In this document: piece after piece, positions 41,078 to 50,608 of the stretch
Layout of the letters: the number at the start of each line of letters is the position of its first letter
How positions within the stretch are numbered: the stretch's first letter is position 1
Assembly: GCF_014349105.1 (NCBI RefSeq)
Contig: NZ_JACSJI010000016.1
Span: 33,936 to 97,935, forward strand
Direction of reading: 5' to 3'
From: Caulobacter sp. 17J80-11
Lineage (GTDB): Bacteria > Pseudomonadota > Alphaproteobacteria > Caulobacterales > Caulobacteraceae
DNA: 64,000 nucleotides
Notes under the pieces: generated by a model
What the model was told of the DNA's origin: nothing
What the model saw: the letters and a program-made list of their open reading frames with translations, nothing else
Database searches by the model: none
Made by a program: the position numbers and the translations under genes

Positions 41078-41106
41078 GGGCGGGCGCGTGAGCGTCCGCC
41101 CTTTTT
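41078..41106 (+). terminator. Intrinsic terminator of the TonB-dependent receptor gene
   Basis: GGGCGGGCGC (41078-41087) pairs with GCGTCCGCCC (41092-41101) through one G-T pair and a GTGA loop, followed by TTTTT. It starts 20 bases after the receptor stop. Confidence 0.9.
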
Positions 41107-41130
41107 CTCTGCCTCAGGCGTTGTCCCGGC

Positions 41131-41559
41131 ATGAAGGTCTTCACCATCGGCTACGAGCACGACACTCAGGCGCACGTGATGGACAAGCTGCGCGCGGCCG
41201 GCGTGAAGGTGGTGGTCGACGTGCGCGCGGTCGCGGCCTCGCGGCGGGCGGGGTTCTCCAAGACGATCCTGGCCTCGAGCCTGGCCGAGGCGGGCATCGA
41301 CTACGTCCACCTGCGCCAGCTGGGCACGCCCAAGTCCGGGCGCGAGGCGGTGCGGGCCGGGCGGGTCGCGGAGATGCGCAAGATCTACGACGCGCACCTG
41401 GAGGAGCCGGGCGCGCAGGTGGAGCTGGCCCGCGCCCGCGAGATCGCCGAGGCGCGGCCGGCGGCGCTGCTCTGCTACGAGGCGGACGCCACCAACTGTC
41501 ACCGCTCGATCGTGGCCGAGCGGATCACCGGGCGCGGGGACGAAGTCGTCGACCTTTGA
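41131..41559 (+). CDS. DUF488 family protein
   Basis: 142 residues starting MKVFTIGYEHDTQAHVMDKL. The family pattern is clear: VVVDVRAVAASRRAGFSK early and ALLCYEADATNCHRSIVAERI near the end, where the CYE and NCHR residues are conserved. The function of DUF488 proteins is not established. It follows the receptor's terminator, so it is transcribed separately. Confidence 0.88.
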   Translation: MKVFTIGYEHDTQAHVMDKLRAAGVKVVVDVRAVAASRRAGFSKTILASSLAEAGIDYVHLRQLGTPKSGREAVRAGRVAEMRKIYDAHLEEPGAQVELARAREIAEARPAALLCYEADATNCHRSIVAERITGRGDEVVDL

Positions 41560-41561
41560 GC

Positions 41562-42032
41562 CTACTTGGCGCGATAGCCGTCGTGGCAGGTCCCGCAGGA
41601 CTGACGGACAGTCGCCCACTGGGCGGCGAAGCCGGCCTTGTCGTTCGCCTCGGCCAGTTCGGCCAGCTTCTGCGTCTGGGCGGCGTAGTCGGCGGCGGCC
41701 TTCTCGAAGCCGGCCCGGTCGGTCCAGATCTCCGCCTTCGCCTTGGTGGCCACGCCGGCGTCGGGGCCGGTGCCCGCCGGGAACATCGACGGCAGCTGCT
41801 TGGCCCAGCGCGCCAGGCCCTTGGCCGCGAACGCCTGGCCCTTCACGTCGCCGCCGGCGTCGATGACGCCCTTCATGCCGCTGAAGGCCGCGGCCGACAG
41901 GTCCAGCGCCGACTGGCGGGTGGCGACGACGTCCTGCGCCGACATCGAAATCGGCGCGCTGGCCTGCGCGGCGGCCAGACCCGTGGCCCCGAGCACGCAG
42001 GCGGCGGCCAGCACCAGAAACTTGTTCGACAT
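41562..42032 (-). CDS. Class II c-type cytochrome (cytochrome c' / c-556 family)
   Basis: 156 residues with a signal peptide (MSNKFLVLAAACVLGATGLAAAQA). The body is helical and the single heme motif CGTCH lies close to the C terminus (SCGTCHDGYRAK), which is the class II layout. It is a periplasmic four-helix-bundle heme protein; an electron carrier or NO-binding role is known for relatives. It is convergent with the DUF488 gene, ending two bases from it. Confidence 0.9.
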   Translation of the reverse strand: MSNKFLVLAAACVLGATGLAAAQASAPISMSAQDVVATRQSALDLSAAAFSGMKGVIDAGGDVKGQAFAAKGLARWAKQLPSMFPAGTGPDAGVATKAKAEIWTDRAGFEKAAADYAAQTQKLAELAEANDKAGFAAQWATVRQSCGTCHDGYRAK

Positions 42033-42104
42033 GGACGTTCCCCCGAACGGCGTGATCCTGCAGCCAGGCTATGCCGGGGGCGTAGGCGAGGCAAACGCCG
42101 CGCA

Positions 42105-42623
42105 CTACGCGAGGTCGGCGCGAACCTTGGTGAGGATGCGGCCGAGCAGGTTTTCGCCTCGCCAAGCCGCGGGATCCACGGCTCTCGGATCATCGAGCGC
42201 CCAGCCGCAGCCCCAAATCCAGTCGCGGGGATTGGCTTCGACCAGCATCGTGTCGCCTGTCGCCAGAAGCTGGCGGCCCGCGCCCGCGTTCTGACCAAAC
42301 TTGGCGAGGTTGCCGCGGTAGACGACGTCGACTTTCCAAATGGCCCAGCGCGCGTGCTCGAAGCCCGACACCGTCTGGCCCAGTCGCTTCTGTTCGCCGG
42401 GATCCGCCGTCGCCAGGATCCGTTCGGCCGCCGTGGCGTCGCCGAACAGCTCCGCCTTCGCGAACATCATCCACTGTTCGGCCGTGACGAACGTCTGACC
42501 GTCAATCGTGAACGCCGTGGCATGCCATTGGCTGAACACCCCTTTGATGAAGGGGTGGAAGGTCGAGAACGCTGCGGGTGTCGGGAGCTCCGCCGCGGAA
42601 ACGACGGGAGCCCCCGAAAACAT
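42105..42623 (-). CDS. NADAR-family protein (YbiA/DUF1768-like N-glycosidase)
   Basis: 172 residues. The family core FHPFIKGVFSQWHATAFTIDGQTFVTAEQWMMFAKAELFGD, then WAIWKVDVVYRGNLAKFGQN and NPRDWIWGCGWA, is present with the conserved Glu of AEQWMM and the C-terminal DWIWG. Relatives remove a ribose-type group from damaged riboflavin intermediates or ADP-ribose derivatives. Its start overlaps the mutB stop (TGATG), so it is the last gene of the methylmalonyl-CoA mutase operon. Confidence 0.88.
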   Translation of the reverse strand: MFSGAPVVSAAELPTPAAFSTFHPFIKGVFSQWHATAFTIDGQTFVTAEQWMMFAKAELFGDATAAERILATADPGEQKRLGQTVSGFEHARWAIWKVDVVYRGNLAKFGQNAGAGRQLLATGDTMLVEANPRDWIWGCGWALDDPRAVDPAAWRGENLLGRILTKVRADLA

Positions 42624-44788
42624 CAGGCCGCCTCGCCCTTCTGGGCGTAACCCAGTTGCTGGTTCAGCTTGGTCAGCAGGTCCACGGCCGCCTCGGCGAT
42701 CACCGTGCCCGGCGGGTAGATGGCCGCGGCGCCGGCGTCGTAGAGGGCCTGGAAGTCCTGGGGCGGGATGACGCCGCCGACCACGATCATGATGTCGGGC
42801 CGGCCCAGCTTCTCCAGCTCGGCCTTCAGTTCGGGCACCAGCGTCAGGTGGCCGGCGGCCAGCGAGCTGGCCCCCACCACGTGCACGTCGTTCTCCACCG
42901 CCTGGCGGGCGGCCTCGGACGGGGTCTGGAACAGCGGGCCGATGTCGACGTCGAAGCCGAGGTCGGCGTAGGCGGTGGCGATCACCTTCTGGCCGCGGTC
43001 GTGGCCGTCCTGGCCCATCTTGGCGACCAGGATGCGGGGACGTCGGCCGTCGGCTTCGGCGAAGGCGTCGACGAGGGCGCGGGCGCGCTCGGTGGTCGCG
43101 TCGGATCCGGCTTCGCGCAAGTACACCCCCTGGATCGCCTTGATCTCGGCCCGATGGCGGCCGAACGCCCTCTCCAGCGCGTCGCTGATCTCGCCGACCG
43201 TGGCCTTGGCGCGGGCGGCCTCGACCGCGAGCGCCAGCAGGTTGGCGTCGCCCCGCGCGCCTTCGGTCAGGGCGTTCAGCGCGGCCTCGACGGCGGCCGG
43301 GTCGCGCTCGGCCTTCAGGCGGGCCAGCTTGTCGAGCTGCTGCTTCAGCACCGAGGAGTTGTCGACCTTCAGAACCGGAATGTCGTCAGCCACTTCGGGT
43401 CGATACTTGTTCACGCCAACCACGGTCTGGCGGCCGGTGTCGATGCGGGCCTGGGTCTTGGCCGCGGCCTCTTCGATGCGCAGCTTCGGCAGGCCCTGCT
43501 CGATGGCCTTGGCCATGCCGCCCAGCTTCTCGACCTCGTCGATGTGGGCCAGCGCGCGTTCGGCCAGGTCGTGGGTCAGGCGCTCGACGTAGTAGGAGCC
43601 GCCCCACGGGTCGATCGCGCGGGTCAGGCCCGTCTCGGTCTGCAGGAACAGCTGGGTGTTGCGCGCGATCCGGGCCGAGAAGTCGGTCGGCAGGGCCAGC
43701 GCTTCGTCCAGCGAGTTGGTGTGCAGGCTCTGGGTCTGGCCGCCGGCCGCCGCCATGGCCTCCACGCAGGTGCGCGAGACGTTGTTGAACACGTCCTGCG
43801 CCGCCAGGCTCCAGCCCGACGTCTGGCAGTGGGTGCGCAAGGACAGCGAGCGGGCGTCCTTCGGCTCGAACTCGCGCTTCAGCAGCTTGGCCCAGAGCAG
43901 GCGCGCGGCCCGCATCTTCGCCACTTCCATGAAGTAGTTCATGCCGATCGCCCAGAAGAACGACAGGCGCGGCGCGAAGGCGTCGACCGGCAGGCCCGCG
44001 GCCACGCCGGCGCGGATGTATTCCACGCCGTCGGCCAGGGTGTAGGCCAGCTCGAGGTCGGCGGTCGCGCCGGCCTCCTGCATGTGATAGCCGCTGATCG
44101 AGATCGAGTTGAACTTCGGCATGTGCGCCGAAGTGTAGGAAAAGATGTCGGAAATGATCCGCATCGAAGGCGCGGGCGGATACACGTAGGTGTTCCGCAC
44201 CATAAATTCCTTCAGGATGTCGTTCTGGATCGTGCCCGACAGCTGCTCGGGCTTCACGCCCTGTTCTTCGGCCGCGACGATGTAGAGCGCCATGATCGGC
44301 AGCACCGCGCCGTTCATGGTCATCGACACGCTCATCTTATCGAGCGGGATGCCGCTGAACAGGGTGCGCATGTCGTAGATGCTGTCGATGGCCACGCCGG
44401 CCATGCCGACGTCGCCCTTCACCCGCGGGTGATCCGAGTCGTAGCCGCGGTGGGTGGCCAGGTCGAAGGCCACCGACAGGCCCATCTGACCCGCCGCCAG
44501 GTTGCGGCGGTAGAAGGCGTTGGAGTCCTCGGCCGTGGAGAAGCCGGCGTACTGGCGCACCGTCCACGGGTTGGTGGCGTACATGGTCGGGTAGGGCCCG
44601 CGCACGAACGGCGCCAGGCCCGGATAGCCGGCCGTGAAGTCCAGGCCCGCGGCGTCCTCGGGGCCATAGATCGGCGCGACCGGGATGCCCTCGGGCGTCA
44701 GCCAGTCTTCGCCGGCGGCGGCCGTTTGGGGCGCGCGCGGCTGGACGGCGTCGAAGGCCAGGGACGCGAAATCAGGAAACTTGGTCAT
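42623..44788 (-). CDS. mutB: Methylmalonyl-CoA mutase large (catalytic) subunit
   Basis: 721 residues (also called scpA). It interconverts methylmalonyl-CoA and succinyl-CoA with adenosylcobalamin. The substrate barrel (about 60-540) contains the [20 protein letters not shown] and [15 protein letters not shown] segments; the C-terminal B12 domain has the lower-ligand motif DGHDRG (about residue 600) followed by [13 protein letters not shown]. The start overlaps the acidic protein gene upstream by 17 bases. No MeaB-type GTPase gene lies nearby in this window. Confidence 0.96.
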   Translation of the reverse strand: MTKFPDFASLAFDAVQPRAPQTAAAGEDWLTPEGIPVAPIYGPEDAAGLDFTAGYPGLAPFVRGPYPTMYATNPWTVRQYAGFSTAEDSNAFYRRNLAAGQMGLSVAFDLATHRGYDSDHPRVKGDVGMAGVAIDSIYDMRTLFSGIPLDKMSVSMTMNGAVLPIMALYIVAAEEQGVKPEQLSGTIQNDILKEFMVRNTYVYPPAPSMRIISDIFSYTSAHMPKFNSISISGYHMQEAGATADLELAYTLADGVEYIRAGVAAGLPVDAFAPRLSFFWAIGMNYFMEVAKMRAARLLWAKLLKREFEPKDARSLSLRTHCQTSGWSLAAQDVFNNVSRTCVEAMAAAGGQTQSLHTNSLDEALALPTDFSARIARNTQLFLQTETGLTRAIDPWGGSYYVERLTHDLAERALAHIDEVEKLGGMAKAIEQGLPKLRIEEAAAKTQARIDTGRQTVVGVNKYRPEVADDIPVLKVDNSSVLKQQLDKLARLKAERDPAAVEAALNALTEGARGDANLLALAVEAARAKATVGEISDALERAFGRHRAEIKAIQGVYLREAGSDATTERARALVDAFAEADGRRPRILVAKMGQDGHDRGQKVIATAYADLGFDVDIGPLFQTPSEAARQAVENDVHVVGASSLAAGHLTLVPELKAELEKLGRPDIMIVVGGVIPPQDFQALYDAGAAAIYPPGTVIAEAAVDLLTKLNQQLGYAQKGEAA

Positions 44789-45218
44789 CGTCGTCCTCGT
44801 CGAAGACCTCGTTGTCTTCGTCGTCGATATCTTCGTCCTCGTCGTCGTAGGCGTCCTCGCCCACGACCTCGTCGATCAGGCCGCGCCAGACCGGGTCGGT
44901 GTCGTCCACCAGGTCCACGTCGTCGAGGAAGGCCACGGCGGTCTCGCCGTCGGGCAGGGCCAGGCCCAGCACCTCCAGCACCTCGCCGTCGTCGGTCTCG
45001 TGCGCCTCGGCCTGGACCACGACGGCGCCGATTTCCTCGTCGTCGTTCCACCAGATCACGGGCTGCGGCAGCTCCATGTCGATGACGCGACCGTTCTCGG
45101 TGTCGCCGAGTGCGAACACGGCGGCGTCGCTGTCGACGTCCTCCGGCTTGGCCACCCGGCCGGAGAAGGCCTTCAGCAGGAAGCGCCAGGTGTCGACGTC
45201 GTAGGGCTTAGTTTCCAC
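44772..45218 (-). CDS. Acidic protein of unknown function inside the mutase operon
   Basis: 148 residues, beginning [21 protein letters not shown] do not recognise it. The first 100 residues look folded ([43 protein letters not shown]). The last 30 are almost all Asp and Glu ([20 protein letters not shown]). It overlaps the mutA stop by 11 bases and the mutB start by 17 bases, so it is locked into the operon and probably translated with both. Low-complexity acid tails often mean binding to a basic partner; no enzymatic motif is visible. Confidence 0.82.
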   Translation of the reverse strand: METKPYDVDTWRFLLKAFSGRVAKPEDVDSDAAVFALGDTENGRVIDMELPQPVIWWNDDEEIGAVVVQAEAHETDDGEVLEVLGLALPDGETAVAFLDDVDLVDDTDPVWRGLIDEVVGEDAYDDEDEDIDDEDNEVFDEDDDDQVS

Positions 45219-47055
45219 GGGCGTGCTCCAGCGCGCTCAGGGCGGCGTCCAGCACCGCGGTGATGTCGCCGCCGGCGAACAGGAAGTCGTCGACGCCGGC
45301 CGATTTCAGCTCGGCTTCGAGGTCGCCCGGCCGGCCGGCCAGGAAGACGCGCTTGGCCCCGCGATGCTGCAGCTCGGCCGCGGCGGCGCCCGCCTCGGCG
45401 GCGTAGCGCTCGTCGGAGGAGGCGATCACCGCGATGGGGGCTGTGGCCGCGTCATAGGCGTCCGGCGCGCCGACCACGGCGGCGATCCCGCCGGCCGCGA
45501 ACAGGTTGCGGCTGAAGCCGAGGCGCGCGGTGTAGTCGGAAGCCCCGCCAAGCGTGGCGATGAACACCTGCGGCTTGGGTTCGAGCTGCAGGGCGCGCTC
45601 GCGAAGCGCCTCGAACGGCTCGGACAGGCGCACGGGCGCGAGCGCCGGGCAGCGGCCGTCGGGGCCCGGCAGGCGCACGTCCGCCGCCTTGGCGAAGGCG
45701 GCCGGGTCGACCTCTTCCGAGGCGACGGAGGCCTCGCCCAGGTTGGGGAACTCCGACGTGCCGATCAGGCCGGTCTTGCGCTTGGCCACGTCGGCTTCGC
45801 GCGCGGCGCGCACCTTGGCGATCTCCTCGGCGACGAAGCCGTTCTCCAGCGCCGCGACAACGCCGCCCTGGCGCTCGATCGCCTGGAAGACCGCCCAGCC
45901 GGCGCGGGCCAGGTCGTCGGTCAGGCGCTCCAGGAACCAGGCGCCGCCGGCCGGGTCGGCCACGCGGCCCAGCGCGGCCTCTTCCATCAGCACCAGCTGG
46001 GTGTTGCGGGCCTGGCGACGGGCGAACTCGGTGGCGCGGCCCAGCGGCCGGGTGAAGGGCTCCAGCACCGCCGCGTCGGCGCCGCCGACGCCCGCGCCGA
46101 AGCCGGCCGCGGTCAGGCGCAGCAGGTTCACCCACGGGTCCAGCTTGGACAGCATGCGCCGCGACGAGCGGGCCTCGATGCGGGCGGTCGCCTCGACCTC
46201 GCAGGCGGCGGTCAGGCGGGCCCAGATGGCGCGCGCCGCGCGCAGCTTGGCGACGGTGGTGAAGTACTCGGCGTCGGCTGACAGTCCCAGCACCATGCGC
46301 TCGAACGCGGCCTGCATGGACAGGCCCGCGCGGGTCATGGCCTTGGCGTAGGCGAGCGCCGCGGCGGCCATGAAGCCCAGCTCCTGCACTTCCGAGCCGC
46401 CGGCCTCGTGCGCCACCCGACCCGAGGCCAGGAACAGGCTGGCCTTCGGATAGGCCGGGGCGTGGCGCGCGGCGGTCTGGGCGGCAGAGACGACGTGCGA
46501 TTCGATCGGCCCGGCGGTGGCGCCCGCCTCGGCGAAGGCCGACAGCGGGTCCAGGTGGAAGGCCAGCGGCGCTTCCGGCGCGCCCTTGGCCAGCACGGCC
46601 AGCGCGTTGGCCGCCTGCGGGCCGAGCAGGCCGGCGTCCAGCGCCACCGGCGCGAGGTCGAGCAGCACGCCCGACAGAACGCGGGCCAGCTCGTCCTGGC
46701 CGCCGACCGCCACGCCGTCGACGCCGGTCGGGTCGATGCGCACCAGCACGGAGGCCGCGCCGTTCTGCAGGTCCTTGAGAAGGTCGGCGTTGGCCCGCGC
46801 CGGATCGGCGTGATCGACGACGGTGCGCAGGTCCCACGGACGGGCCGGGTCGGCGTGCGGGCGCGGGCGCGCGGCCAGGGCCGGGGCGCCGTCCTCGGCG
46901 GTGTAGAGCGGCTGGACGGTCAGGCCGTCGTAGGTCCTGGCGACCAGACGCTTGTCGAACGGCGCGCCCTTGAGGGTCTTGTCGACCAGGGCCATCCACT
47001 GTTCGCGGGTGGGCGGGGAGAACTCTTGAGCGAGCGGGGTCGCGGGATTGCGCAC
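45208..47055 (-). CDS. mutA: Methylmalonyl-CoA mutase small (beta) subunit
   Basis: 615 residues, homologous to the large subunit but without the cobalamin lower-ligand motif: where the large subunit has DGHDRG this one has FIATLGGASDYTARLGF. That is normal for the non-catalytic beta subunit of the heterodimeric enzyme. FAEAGATAGPIESHVVSA and the long helical region ELGFMAAAALAYAKAM fit the barrel. It heads the operon with a start 166 bases upstream of the divergent small membrane protein gene. Confidence 0.93.
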   Translation of the reverse strand: MRNPATPLAQEFSPPTREQWMALVDKTLKGAPFDKRLVARTYDGLTVQPLYTAEDGAPALAARPRPHADPARPWDLRTVVDHADPARANADLLKDLQNGAASVLVRIDPTGVDGVAVGGQDELARVLSGVLLDLAPVALDAGLLGPQAANALAVLAKGAPEAPLAFHLDPLSAFAEAGATAGPIESHVVSAAQTAARHAPAYPKASLFLASGRVAHEAGGSEVQELGFMAAAALAYAKAMTRAGLSMQAAFERMVLGLSADAEYFTTVAKLRAARAIWARLTAACEVEATARIEARSSRRMLSKLDPWVNLLRLTAAGFGAGVGGADAAVLEPFTRPLGRATEFARRQARNTQLVLMEEAALGRVADPAGGAWFLERLTDDLARAGWAVFQAIERQGGVVAALENGFVAEEIAKVRAAREADVAKRKTGLIGTSEFPNLGEASVASEEVDPAAFAKAADVRLPGPDGRCPALAPVRLSEPFEALRERALQLEPKPQVFIATLGGASDYTARLGFSRNLFAAGGIAAVVGAPDAYDAATAPIAVIASSDERYAAEAGAAAAELQHRGAKRVFLAGRPGDLEAELKSAGVDDFLFAGGDITAVLDAALSALEHARGN

Positions 47056-47221
47056 GCGGCGAACCTCCGGTCTGAAACGGTCGCGCCGGTGATGGGGCGG
47101 GCGCCGCGCCCCGTCAAGCGCCGCCTCGTCTCAGTTGGCGACAGTCCGGTCGCCGAATGCGAACTCCGCAGGCTCGGCGCGGGCGTGATACGCTCGGCCA
47201 CAGGGGAATGGGAGGAACGCC

Positions 47222-47425
47222 ATGTCGACCGATGCTCCCGAGACGCCGGAAAAGCCTGAGAAGCCGCGGTCGAACGGCTCCTTCGGCGCCTGGATCGGGA
47301 TCGGCGTGGCGTTAGGGGCGGCGCTCGGCGCGGCCTTCCACAACGTGGCGATGGGAGTCGCCCTGGGTGTGGCCATCGGCACGGCGCTCGGCGCGGCGGG
47401 CATGGCGGGCGGCCGAAAGGGTTGA
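47222..47425 (+). CDS. Small glycine-zipper membrane protein
   Basis: 67 residues. A polar, Pro-rich N terminus (TDAPETPEKPEKPRS) is followed by one or two hydrophobic segments made of Gly/Ala repeats (WIGIGVALGAALGAAFHNVAM, GVALGVAIGTALGAAGMAGG), a glycine-zipper pattern. GGAGG precedes the ATG. Function unknown; small proteins like this pack as membrane oligomers or assist transporters. It stands alone between divergent mutA and the M16 protease. Confidence 0.82.
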   Translation: MSTDAPETPEKPEKPRSNGSFGAWIGIGVALGAALGAAFHNVAMGVALGVAIGTALGAAGMAGGRKG

Positions 47426-47525
47426 GCTTCATTACGAAACCGTAAGGTCAAGCTTCCCCGACCTGTGGTTTGATCGACCCAGGGTCGCCCAAGTGCGGGC
47501 GAATTAGAGAATCTCGGGGGAAGTT

Positions 47526-50297
47526 ATGACGCCCAGTCGCACCGTGTTGAGTTTCGCCGCCGCCCTGGCGCTGTCGCCGATGGTCGCCGCGCCGGCCCTC
47601 GCCAAGCCGAAGCCGGCCCCGGCCGCCGCCCAGGCTCCGGTCCCGGACATCGCCTACACCAAGTACGTCCTCTCGAACGGCCTGACGCTGATCGTGCATG
47701 AGGACCACAAGGCCCCGATCGTGGCGGTCAACGTCTGGTACCACGTGGGCTCGAAAGACGAGCCGTTCGGCCGCAGCGGCTTCGCGCACCTGTTCGAACA
47801 CCTGATGTTCAACGGCAGCGAGAACTTCAACGACGACTGGTTCAAGAAGCTGGAGGCGGTGGGCGCCACCGACCTGAACGGCACCACCAACAACGACCGC
47901 ACCAACTACTTCCAGAACGTCCCGACCGCCGCGCTCGACATGACGCTGTGGATGGAGTCGGACCGCATGGGCCACCTGGTCGGCGCGATCGACCGGGCCA
48001 AGCTCGACGAGCAGCGCGGCGTCGTCCAGAACGAGAAGCGCCAGGGCGAGAACGAGCCCTACGCCGTGGCCGAGGAGCTGGTCACCAAGGCGACCTATCC
48101 GGACGACCACCCGTACGGCCACACCGTCATCGGCTCGATGGCCGACCTCGACGCCGCCAAGCTCGAGGACGTGAAGGACTGGTTCAAGACCTACTACGGC
48201 CCGTCCAACGCCGTGATCGTGCTGGCCGGCGACATCACCCCGGAGCAGGCCAAGGCCAAGGTCGAGAAGTACTTCGGCGACATCCCGTCGGGCCCGCCGG
48301 TCGCACACCCCAAGGCGTGGGTGAACAAGCGCTCGGGCGAGCAGCGGGCGGTGGTCGCCGACCGCGTGGCCCAGGCGCGCCTGTACAAGGTCTGGAACGT
48401 CCCGCAGATCGGCTCGGCCGACTACGACTACCTGAACCTGCTGACCGACATCCTGGTCTCGGACAAGACCTCGCGCCTCTACAAGCGCATGGTCTACGAC
48501 GAGCAGATCGCCACCAACGTCAGCGCCTACATCGACGGCCGCGAGATCGGCAGCCAGTTCGTGGTCGAGCTGACGGCCCGTCCGGGCGACGACCTGAAGG
48601 CGGTGGAGAAGGCCTTCGACGAAGAGATGGCGCGCCTGCTGACGTCGGGCCCGACCGCAGAAGAAGTGCAGAAGGTCCGCACCCTCTACACCTCGGGCTT
48701 CGTGAACGGCCTGGAGCGGATCGGCGGCTTCGGCGGCAAGTCCGACATCCTGGCCCAGAGCCAGGTCTACCGGGGCTCGCCGGACGCCTGGAAGGAGAGC
48801 ATGGCGCGGGTGCAGTCGGCCACGCCGGCCGACCTGCAGAAGGCCGGCAAGGCCTGGCTGTCGGACGGCAGCTACACCCTCGAGGTGCTGCCCTTCCCGA
48901 ACTACCAGGCCGCTTCGACCGGCGCGGACCGCAAGTCCATGCCCAAGCCGGGCGAGATGCAGGCGCCCAAGTTCGCCCAGCTCGAGCGCGGAACCCTGTC
49001 GAACGGCATGAAGGTGGTCGTGGCGCCGCGCCATGACGTGCCGCTGGTGCGCTTCAACATGATGTTCGACGCCGGCTACGCGGCCGACCAGGGCGGCAAG
49101 CCGGGCACCGCCTCGCTGGCCATGAACATGCTGGACGAAGGCACCACCAGCCGCGACTCGCTGGCCATCAGCAAGGAGCTGGCCCTGCTGGGCGCCTCGC
49201 TGGGGACCGGGTCGAACCTCGACTATTCGACGGTGTCGCTTTCGACGCTGAAGGCGAACCTCGACAAGTCGCTCGACCTCTACGCCGACGTCATCCTCAA
49301 CCCGTCCTTCCCGCAGGCCGACTTCGACCGCCTGAAGAAGCTGCAGATCGCCTCGATCCAGCGCGAGAAGCAACAGCCGTTCAACGCGGCCCTGCGGGTG
49401 CTGCCGGTGATCGCCTACGGCCAGGGCCACGCCTATTCGGTGCCGTGGAGCGGTTCGGGCATGGAGAGCTCGGTCGCGGCTCTGAGCCGTGACGACATGG
49501 TCGGCTTCCACAAGGCCTGGCTGCACCCGAACAACGCCACCCTGGTGGTGGTCGGCGACACCAGCCTGGCCGAGATCATGCCCAAGCTGGAGGCCGAGTT
49601 CGGGGCCTGGAAGCAGGGCGCCGCGCCGCAGAAGAACATCGGCCAGCCGGCCGTGCCGGCCAAGCCGGTCGTCTACCTGATCGACAAGCCGGGCGCCCTG
49701 CAGTCGGTGCTCACCGCCACGGTGGTCGCGCCGCCCAAGGCCAACCCTGACGAAGTCGCGATCGAGACCATGAACACGGTCCTCGGCGGCGCCTTCACCT
49801 CGCGCCTGAACATGAACCTGCGCGAGGACAAGCACTGGTCCTACGGCGCCGGCAGCTTCGTGCGCGACGCCAAGGGCCCGCGTCTGTTCATCGCCTACGC
49901 GCCGGTGCAGACCGACAAGACCAAGGAGTCGCTCGTCGAGATGCGCAAGGAGCTGCGCGACGTGACCAAGGACCGGATCGTCACCGCTGACGAGCTGGCC
50001 ATGGCCCAGAGCAACCTGACGCTCGCCATGCCGGGCCAGTGGGAGACCAGCAACGGCGTCGGCGGCGCGATCAGCGAAATGGTCATGTACGGCCTGGCCG
50101 ACGACTGGTTCGACACCTACGCCGCCCGCATCAAGGCGACGACGGTCAACGACATGGGCCGCGCCGCCCAGATCGTCCGCAACGACAACCTGACCTGGGT
50201 TGTGGTCGGCGACCGCGCCAAGATCGAGGCCGGCCTGCGCGAGCTGAACCTTGGCGAAATCCGCGTGATCGACGCCGACGGCAATCCGGTGAAGTGA
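47526..50297 (+). CDS. M16-family zinc metallopeptidase (pitrilysin-like), exported
   Basis: 923 residues. A signal peptide (about 1-27, ending PALA) indicates export to the periplasm. The inverted zinc motif is HLFEH (88-92) with the distal Glu in NEKRQGENEPYA. Two M16 domain pairs are present; the second half (from about 480) keeps the fold but no zinc motif, as expected. It should degrade peptides in the periplasm. GGGGG precedes the ATG and a strong terminator follows the stop. Confidence 0.94.
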   Translation: MTPSRTVLSFAAALALSPMVAAPALAKPKPAPAAAQAPVPDIAYTKYVLSNGLTLIVHEDHKAPIVAVNVWYHVGSKDEPFGRSGFAHLFEHLMFNGSENFNDDWFKKLEAVGATDLNGTTNNDRTNYFQNVPTAALDMTLWMESDRMGHLVGAIDRAKLDEQRGVVQNEKRQGENEPYAVAEELVTKATYPDDHPYGHTVIGSMADLDAAKLEDVKDWFKTYYGPSNAVIVLAGDITPEQAKAKVEKYFGDIPSGPPVAHPKAWVNKRSGEQRAVVADRVAQARLYKVWNVPQIGSADYDYLNLLTDILVSDKTSRLYKRMVYDEQIATNVSAYIDGREIGSQFVVELTARPGDDLKAVEKAFDEEMARLLTSGPTAEEVQKVRTLYTSGFVNGLERIGGFGGKSDILAQSQVYRGSPDAWKESMARVQSATPADLQKAGKAWLSDGSYTLEVLPFPNYQAASTGADRKSMPKPGEMQAPKFAQLERGTLSNGMKVVVAPRHDVPLVRFNMMFDAGYAADQGGKPGTASLAMNMLDEGTTSRDSLAISKELALLGASLGTGSNLDYSTVSLSTLKANLDKSLDLYADVILNPSFPQADFDRLKKLQIASIQREKQQPFNAALRVLPVIAYGQGHAYSVPWSGSGMESSVAALSRDDMVGFHKAWLHPNNATLVVVGDTSLAEIMPKLEAEFGAWKQGAAPQKNIGQPAVPAKPVVYLIDKPGALQSVLTATVVAPPKANPDEVAIETMNTVLGGAFTSRLNMNLREDKHWSYGAGSFVRDAKGPRLFIAYAPVQTDKTKESLVEMRKELRDVTKDRIVTADELAMAQSNLTLAMPGQWETSNGVGGAISEMVMYGLADDWFDTYAARIKATTVNDMGRAAQIVRNDNLTWVVVGDRAKIEAGLRELNLGEIRVIDADGNPVK

Positions 50298-50329
50298 CCT
50301 GAAGCAATCCGGTCCTTTGGGGCCGGGGA

Positions 50330-50366
50330 GGGCGCGGCGGAGCGATCCGCCGCGCCCTTTCTTTTT
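50330..50366 (+). terminator. Intrinsic terminator of the M16 peptidase gene
   Basis: A perfect twelve-base stem (50330-50341 with 50346-50357) with a GCGA loop is followed by TTTCTTTTT. It separates the peptidase from the metNIQ riboswitch leader. Confidence 0.92.
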
Positions 50367-50412
50367 GGGCCCTGGCTTGACGACGGCGCCTGCGCCGCTC
50401 AAATCAGCCCCG

Positions 50413-50516
50413 CTCATCGAGACCGACCGAGGGACAGGCCCTTTGACGTCGGGGCAACCTGCGCGACGGCGCAAGGTGCCAACTCCTGCGGGGACGGATC
50501 GTCCGCGACAGATGAG
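50413..50516 (+). promoter_or_regulatory. SAM-I (S-box) riboswitch upstream of metNIQ
   Basis: P1 arms CTCATC (50413-50418) and GATGAG (50511-50516) enclose the S-box core. GAGGGACAGGCCC, TGACG, GGCAACC and AAGGTGCCAACTCCTGCG follow in the order and spacing of the SAM-I consensus, with the kink-turn/pseudoknot pieces in place. The following gene cluster is the methionine importer, the classic target. SAM binding should reduce metNIQ expression. Confidence 0.88.
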
Positions 50517-50560
50517 TGAGGCGACGCAGGTCCGCTTGCGTCCTTCACGGGTCTATTCGC

Positions 50561-50598
50561 CTCCGCACGAGCTTTCGCGAGCGAGCGTGCGTGGAGAG
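50561..50598 (+). promoter_or_regulatory. Hairpin that can hide the metN ribosome binding site
   Basis: CTCCGCACG (50561-50569) can pair with CGTGC-GT-GGAG (50586-50596), placing the GGAG of the ribosome binding site GGAGAG (50593-50598) inside the stem. The metN GTG is ten bases further on at 50609. A second hairpin, GACGCA/TGCGTC (50523-50528 with 50537-50542), lies between this and the aptamer. Neither has a T run, so translational control is more likely than termination. Confidence 0.6.
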
Positions 50599-50608
50599 CT
50601 CGAGCACC

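Noticed and set aside
42578..45085. 835-codon frame on the plus strand
   Set aside because: Antisense to mutB and the acidic gene; translation is Arg/Gly/His-rich with no family features.
47448..50474. 1008-codon frame on the minus strand
   Set aside because: Antisense to the M16 peptidase; composition only.
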